DNA from: DATBLE01 sp038248655
GTDB lineage: Bacteria; Actinomycetota; Thermoleophilia; Gaiellales; Gaiellaceae
DNA: 6,757 nucleotides
Direction: 5' to 3'
Assembly (NCBI GenBank): GCA_038248655.1
Contig: JBBRXG010000132.1
Location: 1-6,757 of the forward strand
Part shown: positions 1 to 6,630 of the stretch, one piece after another
Position numbering within the stretch: position 1 is the stretch's first letter
Layout: each line of letters opens with the position of its first letter
The notes under the pieces: generated by a model
What the model was told of the DNA's origin: nothing
The model's input: the letters and a program-made list of their open reading frames with translations, nothing else
The model's database searches: none
Program-made: the position numbers and the translations under genes

Positions 1-1
1 C

Positions 2-199
2 AGGCGAATGCTGGAGTTCCCACTCAAGCGCTACCCACACGTGAGCCTGCTCGAGCGGGCGTGGGAGCTTCATCCAAACGTCGCCGCGCCCGACGCCGTC
101 TTCGTCGCCTTGGCCGAGGCGCTGAATCTCCCGCTCGTCACTACCGACCGCCGGCTGGCGCGCGCTCCTGGTCCACGGATACCGATCCTCGCCCCGTGA
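2..199 (+). CDS. PIN-domain ribonuclease (VapC-type toxin family), C-terminal part only
   Basis: The reading frame is open at the left edge, so the true start lies outside the window; about 65 residues are visible. The fragment looks like the C-terminal third of a VapC-type PIN domain: a helix with LLERAWEL, then PDAVFVALAEALNLPLVTTDRRLA. The aspartates at bases 92-94 (PDA) and 146-148 (TTD) match the third and fourth acidic metal-binding positions of PIN nucleases. The usual YDA is PDA here. Family members are Mg2+-dependent RNases, commonly toxins paired with an upstream antitoxin; any antitoxin would be outside the window. The TGA stop at 197-199 overlaps the GTG start of tgt, so the two genes are probably co-transcribed. 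The family call is fairly sure; the toxin role is inferred. Confidence 0.75.
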   Translation, partial: RRMLEFPLKRYPHVSLLERAWELHPNVAAPDAVFVALAEALNLPLVTTDRRLARAPGPRIPILAP

Positions 200-1314
200 G
201 CTTCGAGGTCACCGCGACCGACGGCGCCGCGCGCGCTGGCGTTCTCCGCACGGCACACGGCGACGTGCCGACGCCGGCGTTCATGCCGGTCGGGACGAAG
301 GCGACCGTCAAGAGCCTCCATCCCGACGAGGTGCGCGACGCCGGCGCGCACATCCTGCTCGGGAACACCTACCACCTGCACTTCCGGCCCGGGTCCGGCC
401 TGATCGCCCGCCTGGGCGGATTGCACGCGTTCATGGGCTGGGACGGCCCGATCCTCACCGACTCGGGTGGCTTCCAGGTCTTCTCGCTCCGCGACACGAT
501 CGCCGCAGTCGACGACGACGGCGTCACGTTCCGGTCCGTCTACGACGGGGCGACCGAGCGGTTCACGCCCGAGCTCGTCGCCGCCGTCCAGGCAGACCTG
601 GGCTCGGACGTCGCGATGTGCCTCGACGTCTGCCCGCCGGCGGACGTCGGCCGTCGGGAGCTCGAAGATGCGGTGCGGTTGACGACCGCCTGGGCGGAGC
701 GTCAGCGCCGGGCGCCCCGCGCGCCGGGTCAGCTCCTGTTCGGGATCACGCAGGGCGGCTCCGACCGCGCCCTCAGGACCCGCTCGGTCGAGCAGATCGC
801 CGCGCTCGATTTCGACGGGCATGCCCTCGGGGGGTTGTCGGTGGGCGAGACGCGCCCCGAGCTGCTCGAGGCCGTCGAGTGGGCCGCGCCGCTCCTTCCG
901 GCCGACCGGCCGAGGTACTTCATGGGGATCGGCGATCCCGCGGGGATCGTCGACGTGATCGCGCGCGGGATCGACATGTTCGACTGTGTCCTGCCGACGC
1001 GGATCGGGCGGACCGGGACCGCGCTGACCTCGCACGGCCGCCTGAACATGCGGAATGCGCGGTTCGCCGCCGATCCACAGCCGCTCGACGCGCGCTGCTC
1101 CTGCCCCGCCTGCTCGCGGTTCTCCCGCGCCTACATCAGGCACCTCGTCGTCCAGCAGGAGCTCCTCGGGCTGCGGTTGCTCAGCCTGCACAATCTGCGC
1201 TACCTGCTCGGCCTGACGGCAGGCGCACGGGCCGCGATCGAGGCCGGCCGGCTGGCACACTTCAGATCCGAGATGCTGGACGCGATCGAAGCGGAGCCGG
1301 AGCCGCAGCCGTGA
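196..1314 (+). CDS. tgt: tRNA-guanine(34) transglycosylase (Tgt), preQ1-type bacterial enzyme
   Basis: Exchanges guanine 34 in the anticodon of GUN tRNAs (Asp, Asn, His, Tyr) for preQ1, the step that commits to queuosine; cytoplasmic TIM-barrel enzyme. The GTG at 196 gives 372 residues, the usual family length, and starts SFEVTATDGAARAG like known Tgt N-termini. Visible landmarks are D89 in TDSGGFQ (general acid/base), D144 and C146 in CLDVC, Q186 in ITQGG and GGLSVGE at 212-218 (base recognition; the Val here is typical of preQ1-using bacterial enzymes), and the nucleophile D263 in GIDMFDCVLPTR. The zinc site is C301, C303, C306 and H332. After PTR the sequence reads IGR rather than the NAR of E. 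coli. No Shine-Dalgarno site precedes the start; translation is probably coupled to the PIN gene through the GTGA overlap. A GTG at 61 would add 45 residues lying inside the PIN gene and is rejected. Confidence 0.96.
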   Translation: MSFEVTATDGAARAGVLRTAHGDVPTPAFMPVGTKATVKSLHPDEVRDAGAHILLGNTYHLHFRPGSGLIARLGGLHAFMGWDGPILTDSGGFQVFSLRDTIAAVDDDGVTFRSVYDGATERFTPELVAAVQADLGSDVAMCLDVCPPADVGRRELEDAVRLTTAWAERQRRAPRAPGQLLFGITQGGSDRALRTRSVEQIAALDFDGHALGGLSVGETRPELLEAVEWAAPLLPADRPRYFMGIGDPAGIVDVIARGIDMFDCVLPTRIGRTGTALTSHGRLNMRNARFAADPQPLDARCSCPACSRFSRAYIRHLVVQQELLGLRLLSLHNLRYLLGLTAGARAAIEAGRLAHFRSEMLDAIEAEPEPQP

Positions 1315-1643
1315 ACGGCGGCTTCTTCGTCCTGATCATCCTCGTGCTCTTCCTCCTCTGGCTGATGCTCGTGCGCCCGCAGCGACGCCGGCGGCAGAAG
1401 CAGGAGGCGATGATCGACCACCTCCGGATCGGCGACGAGGTGCTGACCGCGGGCGGCCTCTTCGCGACCGTGCGCCGTATCGACGAGGACGAGGTCACGG
1501 TCGAGCTCGGCCCCGGGACCGAGGCGCGCGTCGCGAAGCGCGCGATCGCAGCGGTGATCCCGCCCGAGGAGGACGAGGCCGACCTCGCCGAGAGCCCTGC
1601 GGACGCGGTCGAGCCCGAGCCGACCGGGCAGGCCCGGCGCTAA
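1311..1643 (+). CDS. yajC: Sec translocon accessory protein YajC
   Basis: Small inner-membrane protein that associates with SecDF and the SecYEG export channel. The GTG at 1311 gives 110 residues, typical for the family. It has one N-terminal membrane helix (about residues 5-21, very rich in Leu/Ile/Val/Phe), then the positive stretch RPQRRRRQKQ expected on the cytoplasmic side. The conserved YajC core follows: HLRIGDEVLTAGGLFATVRRIDEDEV and a short beta-rich domain ending IAAVIPP. The last 25 or so residues are acidic and low in complexity. Its start overlaps the tgt stop by four bases (GTGA), so its translation is probably coupled to tgt. The TAA stop at 1641-1643 lies 12 bases before secDF and in the same frame. 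Identification rests on the helix, the GDEVLTAGG core and the neighbours. Confidence 0.93.
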   Translation: MNGGFFVLIILVLFLLWLMLVRPQRRRRQKQEAMIDHLRIGDEVLTAGGLFATVRRIDEDEVTVELGPGTEARVAKRAIAAVIPPEEDEADLAESPADAVEPEPTGQARR

Positions 1644-1655
1644 GCTGATTCACCC

Positions 1656-4508
1656 GTGCGCAAGCGCCAAAACCACCTGACCCTGCTCGCGCTGATCGTC
1701 GCCGCGCTGATCGGCGCCGCGCTCTTGATCGTTCCCGGATCGCCTGCGCACAGGAAGTCACGCCTCGGCCTCGACCTCCAGGGCGGGCTCGAGGTCGTGC
1801 TCCAGGCGGTGCCGCCGAAGGGCCACAAGCTGACCACGGCCGACCTCGACCGTTCGGTGTCGATCATGCGGAACCGGATCGACAAGCTCGGCGTCGCCGA
1901 GCCCGAGATCCGCAAGCAGGGCTCGGACCAGATCGTCATCCAGCTCGCCGGGGTGCACGACCCGAAGAAGGCGGCGGAGCTGATCGGCAAGACCGCCCAG
2001 CTCGAGCTCTACGACCTCGAGGCCGACCTGACCGGCTCGTCGATCAACGCCCAGGGAATCCCGGTGCCCGCGGCCAGGCTGTTCGAGCTTCTCGCCGGCC
2101 AGCAGGTGCGCGCGCAGCAGGGCAGGCCGGACGCGTTCTACGTGTTCGACAAGAAGAAGCTCCTGGTCGGCGGGCCGTTCACGAGTAGGGCGGCGGCGGT
2201 CGCGGACCGTGACCGGTTGATCGAGGCCGCCAAGGCCCCGCCCAAGCCCGCCACCGGAGCGAAGCCACCGCCGAAGGCATCGACGAACCCGAAGGACTAC
2301 AAGATCTTCGCCGCGCCGAAGGGGACCGTCGTCGTCACGTGCGGGGCGAGCGCCGTCGTCTGCCCGGGCGTGAACGAGTCCCCGCCGACCCGGACCTACT
2401 TCTACCTGATGAAGTACCGGCCCGACGCGGCGAATCCGATCCCGGAGATGACGGGCGCCGACCTGAAGCTCTCCGGCACGCAGGCGGACGTCGACGTGAA
2501 CACGGGCCAGCCCGAGGTGCTGCTCGCGTTCACCGGCCAGGGCCGGAAGAAGTTCCGCGAGATCACGAAGGCGGAGGCGGTGCGCGGGCGGACCCAGTAC
2601 GCACGGTTCGGGCAGGCCGCTGGAGGTGATCCCGAGAACTACAACCAGCATTTCGCGATCGTGCTCGACCGCGACATCAAGTCGTTCCCGTCGATCAGCT
2701 TCAGGGAGTTCCCGAGCGGGATCGACCCGACGAACGGCGCCCGGATCACCGGCATCCGCGGCACCCAGGAGGCGAACGATCTGGCGCTCGTGCTGCAGAC
2801 GGGCGCGCTGCCGGTCGAGTTCAAGCAGGTCGAGCGCACCGACGTCTCGGCGACGCTGGGCAAGGACTCGCTGAAGCAGGCGAAGACGGCGGCGATGATC
2901 GGCCTGCTGATCGTCGCGCTCTTCCTGCTCGTCTTCTATCGGTTCCTCGGCGTGATCGCGGTCGTCGGCCTCGGCATCTACGCGGCCTTCCTGTACGCGG
3001 CGATCCTGCTCCTGAACGTCACGCTCACGCTTCCGGGCTTCGCCGGCCTGATCCTGACGATCGGCGTCGCCGCCGACGCGAACGTCGTCATCTTCGAACG
3101 CATCAAGGAAGAGGTGCGGTCCGGCCGTTCGGTCCGGGCCGCGATCGGCGAGGGCTACCGGCGTGGCTTCCACACGATCGTCGACGCCAACGTGGTCACC
3201 GGCATCACCGCGTTCGTGCTGTTCGCGGCCGCGACCGCACAGGTGAAGGGCTTCGCGCTGATGCTGCTGCTCGGCACGGCGATCTCGCTCGTCACCGCCG
3301 TCGCGGCGACGCGGGCGATGCTCGGCCTCCTCGCCGGCTTTCGCTGGTTCGACAACCCGCGCTTTATGGGCGCGAGGGGGGAATCGGTCTCGAGCTGGCA
3401 GCGAATCGACGTCAACAGCACGAGGCGCCGCCGGATCTACCTGTCGGTCGCGACCGTGCTGATCGTCGCCGCCGCACTCGCGATCGGGCTCAAGGGCCTC
3501 AACCTCGGCATCGATTTCAAGGGCGGTACGCAGGTCACGTTCAAGACGGAGAAGCCGACCTCGCTCACCCAGGTCCGCGGCGAGATGCGCGCGATCGGCC
3601 GCAGCGACGCGGTCGTGCAGGGGCGCGGGCGCTCGCAGGGGACGGACCGGTACACGAGCTTCCAGATCCGGACGAAGTCGCTCACCTCCGCGCAGCAGAA
3701 CCTGCTCCAGACCCGCCTGACGGAGAAGCTCGGCGCGACCGCGGCGGGGGTGAAGAACGTGTCGTCGAGCTTCAGCCGCCAGATCGCCCGCGGAGCGATC
3801 TTCGCGGTTCTCGTCTCGTTCCTCCTGATCGCGATCTACATCTCGTTCCGCTTCCAGTGGCGGTTCGCGCTCCCGATCCTGCGCACGCTGTTCAACGACA
3901 TCCTGATCACGCTCGGCGTGTACGCGCTCAGCGGCCGGGAGGTGACGACGGCGACGGTCGCGGCCGTCTTGACCGTCCTCGGCTACTCGATCTACGACAC
4001 GATCATCGTCTTCGACCGGATCAGGGAGAACATCCCGCTGATGCCGCGCGCGAAGTTCGCGACGATCGCGAACGTCTCGCTCTGGCAGACGATGCGCCGC
4101 TCGCTGGCGACGACGTTCATCACCCTGCTCCCGGTCGGGAGCCTCCTGCTCTTCGGCGGCGACACGCTGAAGGACTTCGCGTTCGCGCTCTTCATCGGCA
4201 TCGGCCTCGGCGCCGTCTCGACGTTCTTCGTCGCGACGCCGTTCCTGACCGTGCTGATGGAGAGGGCCCCCGACTTCCGCCGCCGCGTCGAGACGCCCGA
4301 GGACGAGCACGGTCTCGGCGGGATCCCGCTCGAGCAGGCGGAGAAGCTCGGCGTGCCCGCGACCGCGCCGGAGCTCGCGCCGCCGGTGCCGGAACTCGCG
4401 CCCGCGCTCGCGCGCGGCGACGGCGCCCCCGCGATCTCGAAGTCGCAATCGAAGCGCGAGCGCCGCCGGCAGCGCCGCAGCTCGAGGCCGCATGGCCGAG
4501 CCCGGTAG
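1656..4508 (+). CDS. secDF: Fused protein translocase subunit SecD-SecF
   Basis: RND-family membrane protein that uses the proton gradient to help SecYEG/SecA pull preproteins across the membrane. The frame encodes 950 residues with both halves uninterrupted. SecD half: helix 1 at about 8-28, DLQGG at 40-44, a large external P1 head to about 405, then five helices (about 412-557) with the conserved GVAADAN (D474). The fusion linker is about 560-592. SecF half: helix at about 594-613, DFKGG at 620-624, the P4 domain to about 705, then five helices (about 713-867) with GYSIYDT (D781) and TMRRS (R814/R815). D474, D781 and R815 match the membrane residues implicated in proton coupling (D340, D637, R671 in Thermus SecDF). 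An 82-residue tail follows, Pro/Ala-rich then very basic. The head carries an insertion at about 150-260 with a Lys/Pro-rich linker and C229/C236. The GTG start lacks a clear Shine-Dalgarno site but fits helix 1 and the 12-base gap after yajC. Confidence 0.96.
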   Translation: MRKRQNHLTLLALIVAALIGAALLIVPGSPAHRKSRLGLDLQGGLEVVLQAVPPKGHKLTTADLDRSVSIMRNRIDKLGVAEPEIRKQGSDQIVIQLAGVHDPKKAAELIGKTAQLELYDLEADLTGSSINAQGIPVPAARLFELLAGQQVRAQQGRPDAFYVFDKKKLLVGGPFTSRAAAVADRDRLIEAAKAPPKPATGAKPPPKASTNPKDYKIFAAPKGTVVVTCGASAVVCPGVNESPPTRTYFYLMKYRPDAANPIPEMTGADLKLSGTQADVDVNTGQPEVLLAFTGQGRKKFREITKAEAVRGRTQYARFGQAAGGDPENYNQHFAIVLDRDIKSFPSISFREFPSGIDPTNGARITGIRGTQEANDLALVLQTGALPVEFKQVERTDVSATLGKDSLKQAKTAAMIGLLIVALFLLVFYRFLGVIAVVGLGIYAAFLYAAILLLNVTLTLPGFAGLILTIGVAADANVVIFERIKEEVRSGRSVRAAIGEGYRRGFHTIVDANVVTGITAFVLFAAATAQVKGFALMLLLGTAISLVTAVAATRAMLGLLAGFRWFDNPRFMGARGESVSSWQRIDVNSTRRRRIYLSVATVLIVAAALAIGLKGLNLGIDFKGGTQVTFKTEKPTSLTQVRGEMRAIGRSDAVVQGRGRSQGTDRYTSFQIRTKSLTSAQQNLLQTRLTEKLGATAAGVKNVSSSFSRQIARGAIFAVLVSFLLIAIYISFRFQWRFALPILRTLFNDILITLGVYALSGREVTTATVAAVLTVLGYSIYDTIIVFDRIRENIPLMPRAKFATIANVSLWQTMRRSLATTFITLLPVGSLLLFGGDTLKDFAFALFIGIGLGAVSTFFVATPFLTVLMERAPDFRRRVETPEDEHGLGGIPLEQAEKLGVPATAPELAPPVPELAPALARGDGAPAISKSQSKRERRRQRRSSRPHGRAR
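4484..4487 (+). promoter_or_regulatory. Ribosome-binding site of the phasin-like gene, inside secDF
   Basis: GAGG four bases before the ATG at 4492, lying within the last codons of secDF. It supports this ATG as the start and a 17-base gene overlap with translational coupling. The spacing is slightly short. Confidence 0.45.
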
Positions 4509-4839
4509 AGACCTCCTCGAGCGTCTCGCGCTCGCGGCGGTCGGGGCGGTTGCACTGACCGCCGAGCGTCTCGACGAGCTCGCCGGCGACCTGAGCGACC
4601 AGGGCGGGATGCGCCGCGACGAGGCCCGCCAGCTGCTCGAGGATGCGAGCACACGCTGGCGCGGCGACGCCGCCAGGTTCGGCGAGCGGGCGGGGGAGAG
4701 CCTCCACGACCTGTTCGCCAGGCTCGGACTCGTCACGCGGTCCGACCTCGACGAGCTCGAGCTCCGCGTCGCCCAGCTCGAGCACCGGCTGCGACTGATC
4801 GAGCGGCCGCGGGCGGTCGAAGAGCACGGACCGGCCTAA
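4492..4839 (+). CDS. Phasin-superfamily small coiled-coil protein (polyhydroxyalkanoate granule regulator-like)
   Basis: 115 residues. The layout matches the small bacterial phasin-like proteins: an N-terminal helix with a hydrophobic face (LLERLALAAVGAVALTAERLDELAGDL), a charged helical middle (DEARQLLEDASTRWRGDAARFGERA), then the signature TRSDLDELELRVAQLEHRL at about 81-99, a predicted coiled coil in heptad register. Relatives are linked to polyhydroxyalkanoate granules or are simply annotated as phasin family protein; no PHA genes lie nearby, so the function here is unknown. The ATG at 4492 sits inside the last codons of secDF in another frame (17-base overlap) and is preceded by GAGG at 4484-4487, four bases away. 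Coupling to secDF translation is likely. No signal peptide is apparent. The family call is good; the role is open. Confidence 0.82.
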   Translation: MAEPGRDLLERLALAAVGAVALTAERLDELAGDLSDQGGMRRDEARQLLEDASTRWRGDAARFGERAGESLHDLFARLGLVTRSDLDELELRVAQLEHRLRLIERPRAVEEHGPA

Positions 4840-4876
4840 GCCTCCCTGGATGGCGCCGTGGTGGCGCTTCGAAATT

Positions 4877-4905
4877 CAGGGTCAGACCCCTACAGGGTCA
4901 GACCC
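4877..4905. repeat. Paired palindromic direct repeats (GGGTCAGACCC), REP-like intergenic element
   Basis: The 13-mer CAGGGTCAGACCC occurs at 4877-4889 and again, without mismatch, at 4893-4905 (16-base period). Each copy contains an 11-base palindrome, 5-bp arms GGGTC/GACCC around a central A. Because the copies are palindromic, the element from 4879 to 4905 can also fold as one long hairpin: GGGTCAGACCC, loop CTACA, GGGTCAGACCC, with ten pairs and one A-A mismatch. Short GGGTCAGACCC-type palindromes recur between genes in many environmental high-GC genomes and resemble REP elements mobilised by RAYT-type transposases; no such transposase is in the window. A dimeric regulator binding site is an alternative. 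Confidence 0.7.
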
Positions 4906-4906
4906 G

Positions 4907-4941
4907 CTCGGTCGGCGAATCATCGAGCTTCGCCGACCGAG
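4907..4941 (+). other. Perfect 13-bp inverted repeat (hairpin) in the leader of the UbiB-family gene
   Basis: CTCGGTCGGCGAA at 4907-4919 is exactly complementary to TTCGCCGACCGAG at 4929-4941, with a 9-base loop. The stem is GC-rich and would be very stable in RNA. It begins one base after the palindromic repeats. No U-tract follows (next bases GTGCAACACTGAGACA), so it is not a classical intrinsic terminator of the upstream operon. Its 3' arm runs into the GAGGTG that may serve as the ribosome-binding site of the next gene, so it could hinder translation or act as an attenuator. It could also be the second hairpin of a REP-type pair. Confidence 0.7.
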
Positions 4942-4944
4942 GTG
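4939..4944 (+). promoter_or_regulatory. Possible, distant ribosome-binding site of the UbiB-family gene
   Basis: GAGGTG is the only good Shine-Dalgarno-like string before the ATG at 4958, but it is 13 bases away, longer than usual. Its first three bases are paired in the 13-bp hairpin. No clear -35/-10 promoter is visible between 4840 and 4957. Confidence 0.3.
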
Positions 4945-4957
4945 CAACACTGAGACA

Positions 4958-6628
4958 ATGGCGCAGCCCGCGCAGCGCAACCTCGGGCGCATCTCCGAGA
5001 TCGCGCAGGTCGCCGTCCGGCACGGGTTCGGATACTTCTTCGAGACCCACAAGCTGACCGACCTGCTGCCGTGGCCGCGCACGCCGGCCGCTCTCGGCGT
5101 GGCGCCGGCGCCGTCCGCCCGCGGCCAGCACCTGCGCGAGCTGCTGGACGAGCTCGGGCCGACCTTCGTCAAGTTCGGACAGCTGCTCTCGACCAGGCCG
5201 GACATCGTGCCGCCGGACATCGTCGCCGAGTTGCGCGCCCTGCAGGACGACGTCAGCCCGTTCCCGTTCGCGGACGTGGAACGGGTCGTGCGGAAGGAGC
5301 TGGCGCTGCCGCTCGAGAAGCTCTTCGTCGAGTTCGAGGAGACCCCGCTCGCCGCCGCCTCGATCGGACAGGTGCACCGGGCGGTGCTCCCGAACGGAAA
5401 ACGGGTAGCGGTCAAGGTGCAGCGTCCGGACGCTCCGCGGCAGATCGAAGCCGACCTCGCCCTCCTCTACCAGGCCGCCCGCATCGCGAAGGAACGCATC
5501 CGCGCACTCGATTTCATCGATGCGCGCGAAGTGATCGACGAGTTCGCGCGCTCGATCCGCCACGAGCTCGACTACCGGCAGGAGGGCCGGAACGCTCAGC
5601 AGTTCCACCGCAACTTCGCCGGCCATCAGCACGTCCGGGTACCGCACGTCTACTGGAGCTACACGCGGCAGCGAGTGCTGACGCTCGAGCTGCTCGAGGG
5701 CGTCCAGCTCTCCGACCTGCCGGCGGATGCATACACGCTCGACGAGCGGCGGCGACTCGCCTACCTGATGGCCGAGGCGTGGATGACGATGATCTTCCGC
5801 CACGGGTTCTTCCACGGAGACCCGCACCCGGCCAACATCCTCGTCCACGGCCACGAGGAGATCGGCCTCGTCGACTTCGGCCAGGCCGGGAAGCTCAGCG
5901 ACGACGACATGTCGAAGCTGACCGCGCTCTTCATCGACGCGGCGGTGGAGAACGTCGACGCCCTCGCCCGGCGGCTCGGCGACCTCGGCGTCCGCTACGA
6001 CCGCTCCCGTGAGGCGGAGCTGACCCGGGAGATCCGCGAGCTGTACTACAAGTACTACGGCTCGCGCCTCGCGGAGATCGACCCGCTGCAGGTGATCCGG
6101 GAGGCATTCGGGCTGATCTACTCGCAGAACCTGCATCTGCCGACCCGCTTCGTCCTGCTCGACAAGGCGATCGCGACGCTCGGCTCGGTCGGCGTCGAGC
6201 TCTACCCCGACTTCAACGTCTTCGACGTCGCCAAGCCCTACGCGCGCGACCTGATGCTGCATCGCTACACGCCGCGACGGATGCTCTCGCGTGCGCGGAA
6301 GGAAGCGCGCGCCCTCGCCCAGATCGTCCGCGACACGCCGTACCAGCTGCACGACGTGCTTGAGTCGCTGCGGGACGGACAGATCGAGGTCGGATTCGTG
6401 CACAAGGGCCTCGACGAGTTCATGCACAAGCTCGACGTCGCCTTCAACCGACTCGTGATCGCACTCGTCGTCGCGGGAGGCCTGATCGGCTCGAGCCTGA
6501 TCGGGATCTTCGCGACCACCGGTCCCCACGTGCTCGGCCTGCACGTGATCTCGCTGATCGGCTTCGCGCTCTCGGCGGTGCTCGGCGTGTGGCTTCTGAT
6601 CGGCGTGCTCAGATCCGGACGTCTCTGA
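4958..6628 (+). CDS. ubiB: UbiB/AarF (ABC1/ADCK) family atypical kinase-like ATPase, membrane protein
   Basis: UbiB-family proteins have a protein-kinase-like fold with ATPase activity and support quinone biosynthesis or lipid handling at the membrane. Actinobacteria mostly use menaquinone, so a ubiquinone role should not be assumed. The ATG at 4958 gives 556 residues, normal for the family. Motifs in order: KFGQ at 72-75 (family-specific KxGQ), the Ala-rich nucleotide loop AAAS at 132-135 in place of the Gly-rich loop of ordinary kinases, K153 in VAVKVQRP, the catalytic loop HGDPHPAN at 286-293 (D288, N293), and DFG at 306-308. Two C-terminal membrane helices lie at about 499-519 and 527-550, as in UbiB. 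All key residues are present. The frame is open back to an ATG at 4850, but those 36 residues would be translated from the repeat and hairpin and do not resemble the family. It is separated from the sec operon by 118 bases and may have its own promoter, although none is visible. Confidence 0.93.
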   Translation: MAQPAQRNLGRISEIAQVAVRHGFGYFFETHKLTDLLPWPRTPAALGVAPAPSARGQHLRELLDELGPTFVKFGQLLSTRPDIVPPDIVAELRALQDDVSPFPFADVERVVRKELALPLEKLFVEFEETPLAAASIGQVHRAVLPNGKRVAVKVQRPDAPRQIEADLALLYQAARIAKERIRALDFIDAREVIDEFARSIRHELDYRQEGRNAQQFHRNFAGHQHVRVPHVYWSYTRQRVLTLELLEGVQLSDLPADAYTLDERRRLAYLMAEAWMTMIFRHGFFHGDPHPANILVHGHEEIGLVDFGQAGKLSDDDMSKLTALFIDAAVENVDALARRLGDLGVRYDRSREAELTREIRELYYKYYGSRLAEIDPLQVIREAFGLIYSQNLHLPTRFVLLDKAIATLGSVGVELYPDFNVFDVAKPYARDLMLHRYTPRRMLSRARKEARALAQIVRDTPYQLHDVLESLRDGQIEVGFVHKGLDEFMHKLDVAFNRLVIALVVAGGLIGSSLIGIFATTGPHVLGLHVISLIGFALSAVLGVWLLIGVLRSGRL

Positions 6629-6630
6629 GC

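Noticed and set aside
61..195. An N-terminal extension of Tgt from a GTG at 61
   Set aside because: It would lie wholly within the PIN gene, encodes an Arg-rich stretch unlike any Tgt N-terminus, and the GTG at 196 gives the normal family length.
3366..4508. A separate secF starting at the internal ATG 3366
   Set aside because: No ribosome-binding site precedes it and the SecD frame runs through without a stop, so a fused protein is the simpler reading.
1758..4736. A 992-codon open frame on the - strand opposite secDF and the phasin-like gene
   Set aside because: Its predicted protein is almost only R, D, E, A, L and H with no recognisable domain. Long antisense frames of this kind are expected opposite genes with G/C-rich third positions, and the + strand frame is a clear SecDF.
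4853..4867. Short inverted repeat GCGCC/GGCGC with a 5-base loop after the phasin-like gene
   Set aside because: Only five pairs in very GC-rich DNA and no T-run after it; too weak to call a terminator.
4877..4941. A CRISPR array or phage attachment site suggested by the repeats
   Set aside because: Only two short repeat copies with a 3-base gap, no spacers, no cas genes, integrase or tRNA in the window.
4850..4957. An N-terminal extension of the UbiB-family protein from the ATG at 4850
   Set aside because: These 36 codons are translated from the palindromic repeats and hairpin and do not resemble UbiB N-termini; the ATG at 4958 gives a standard length.
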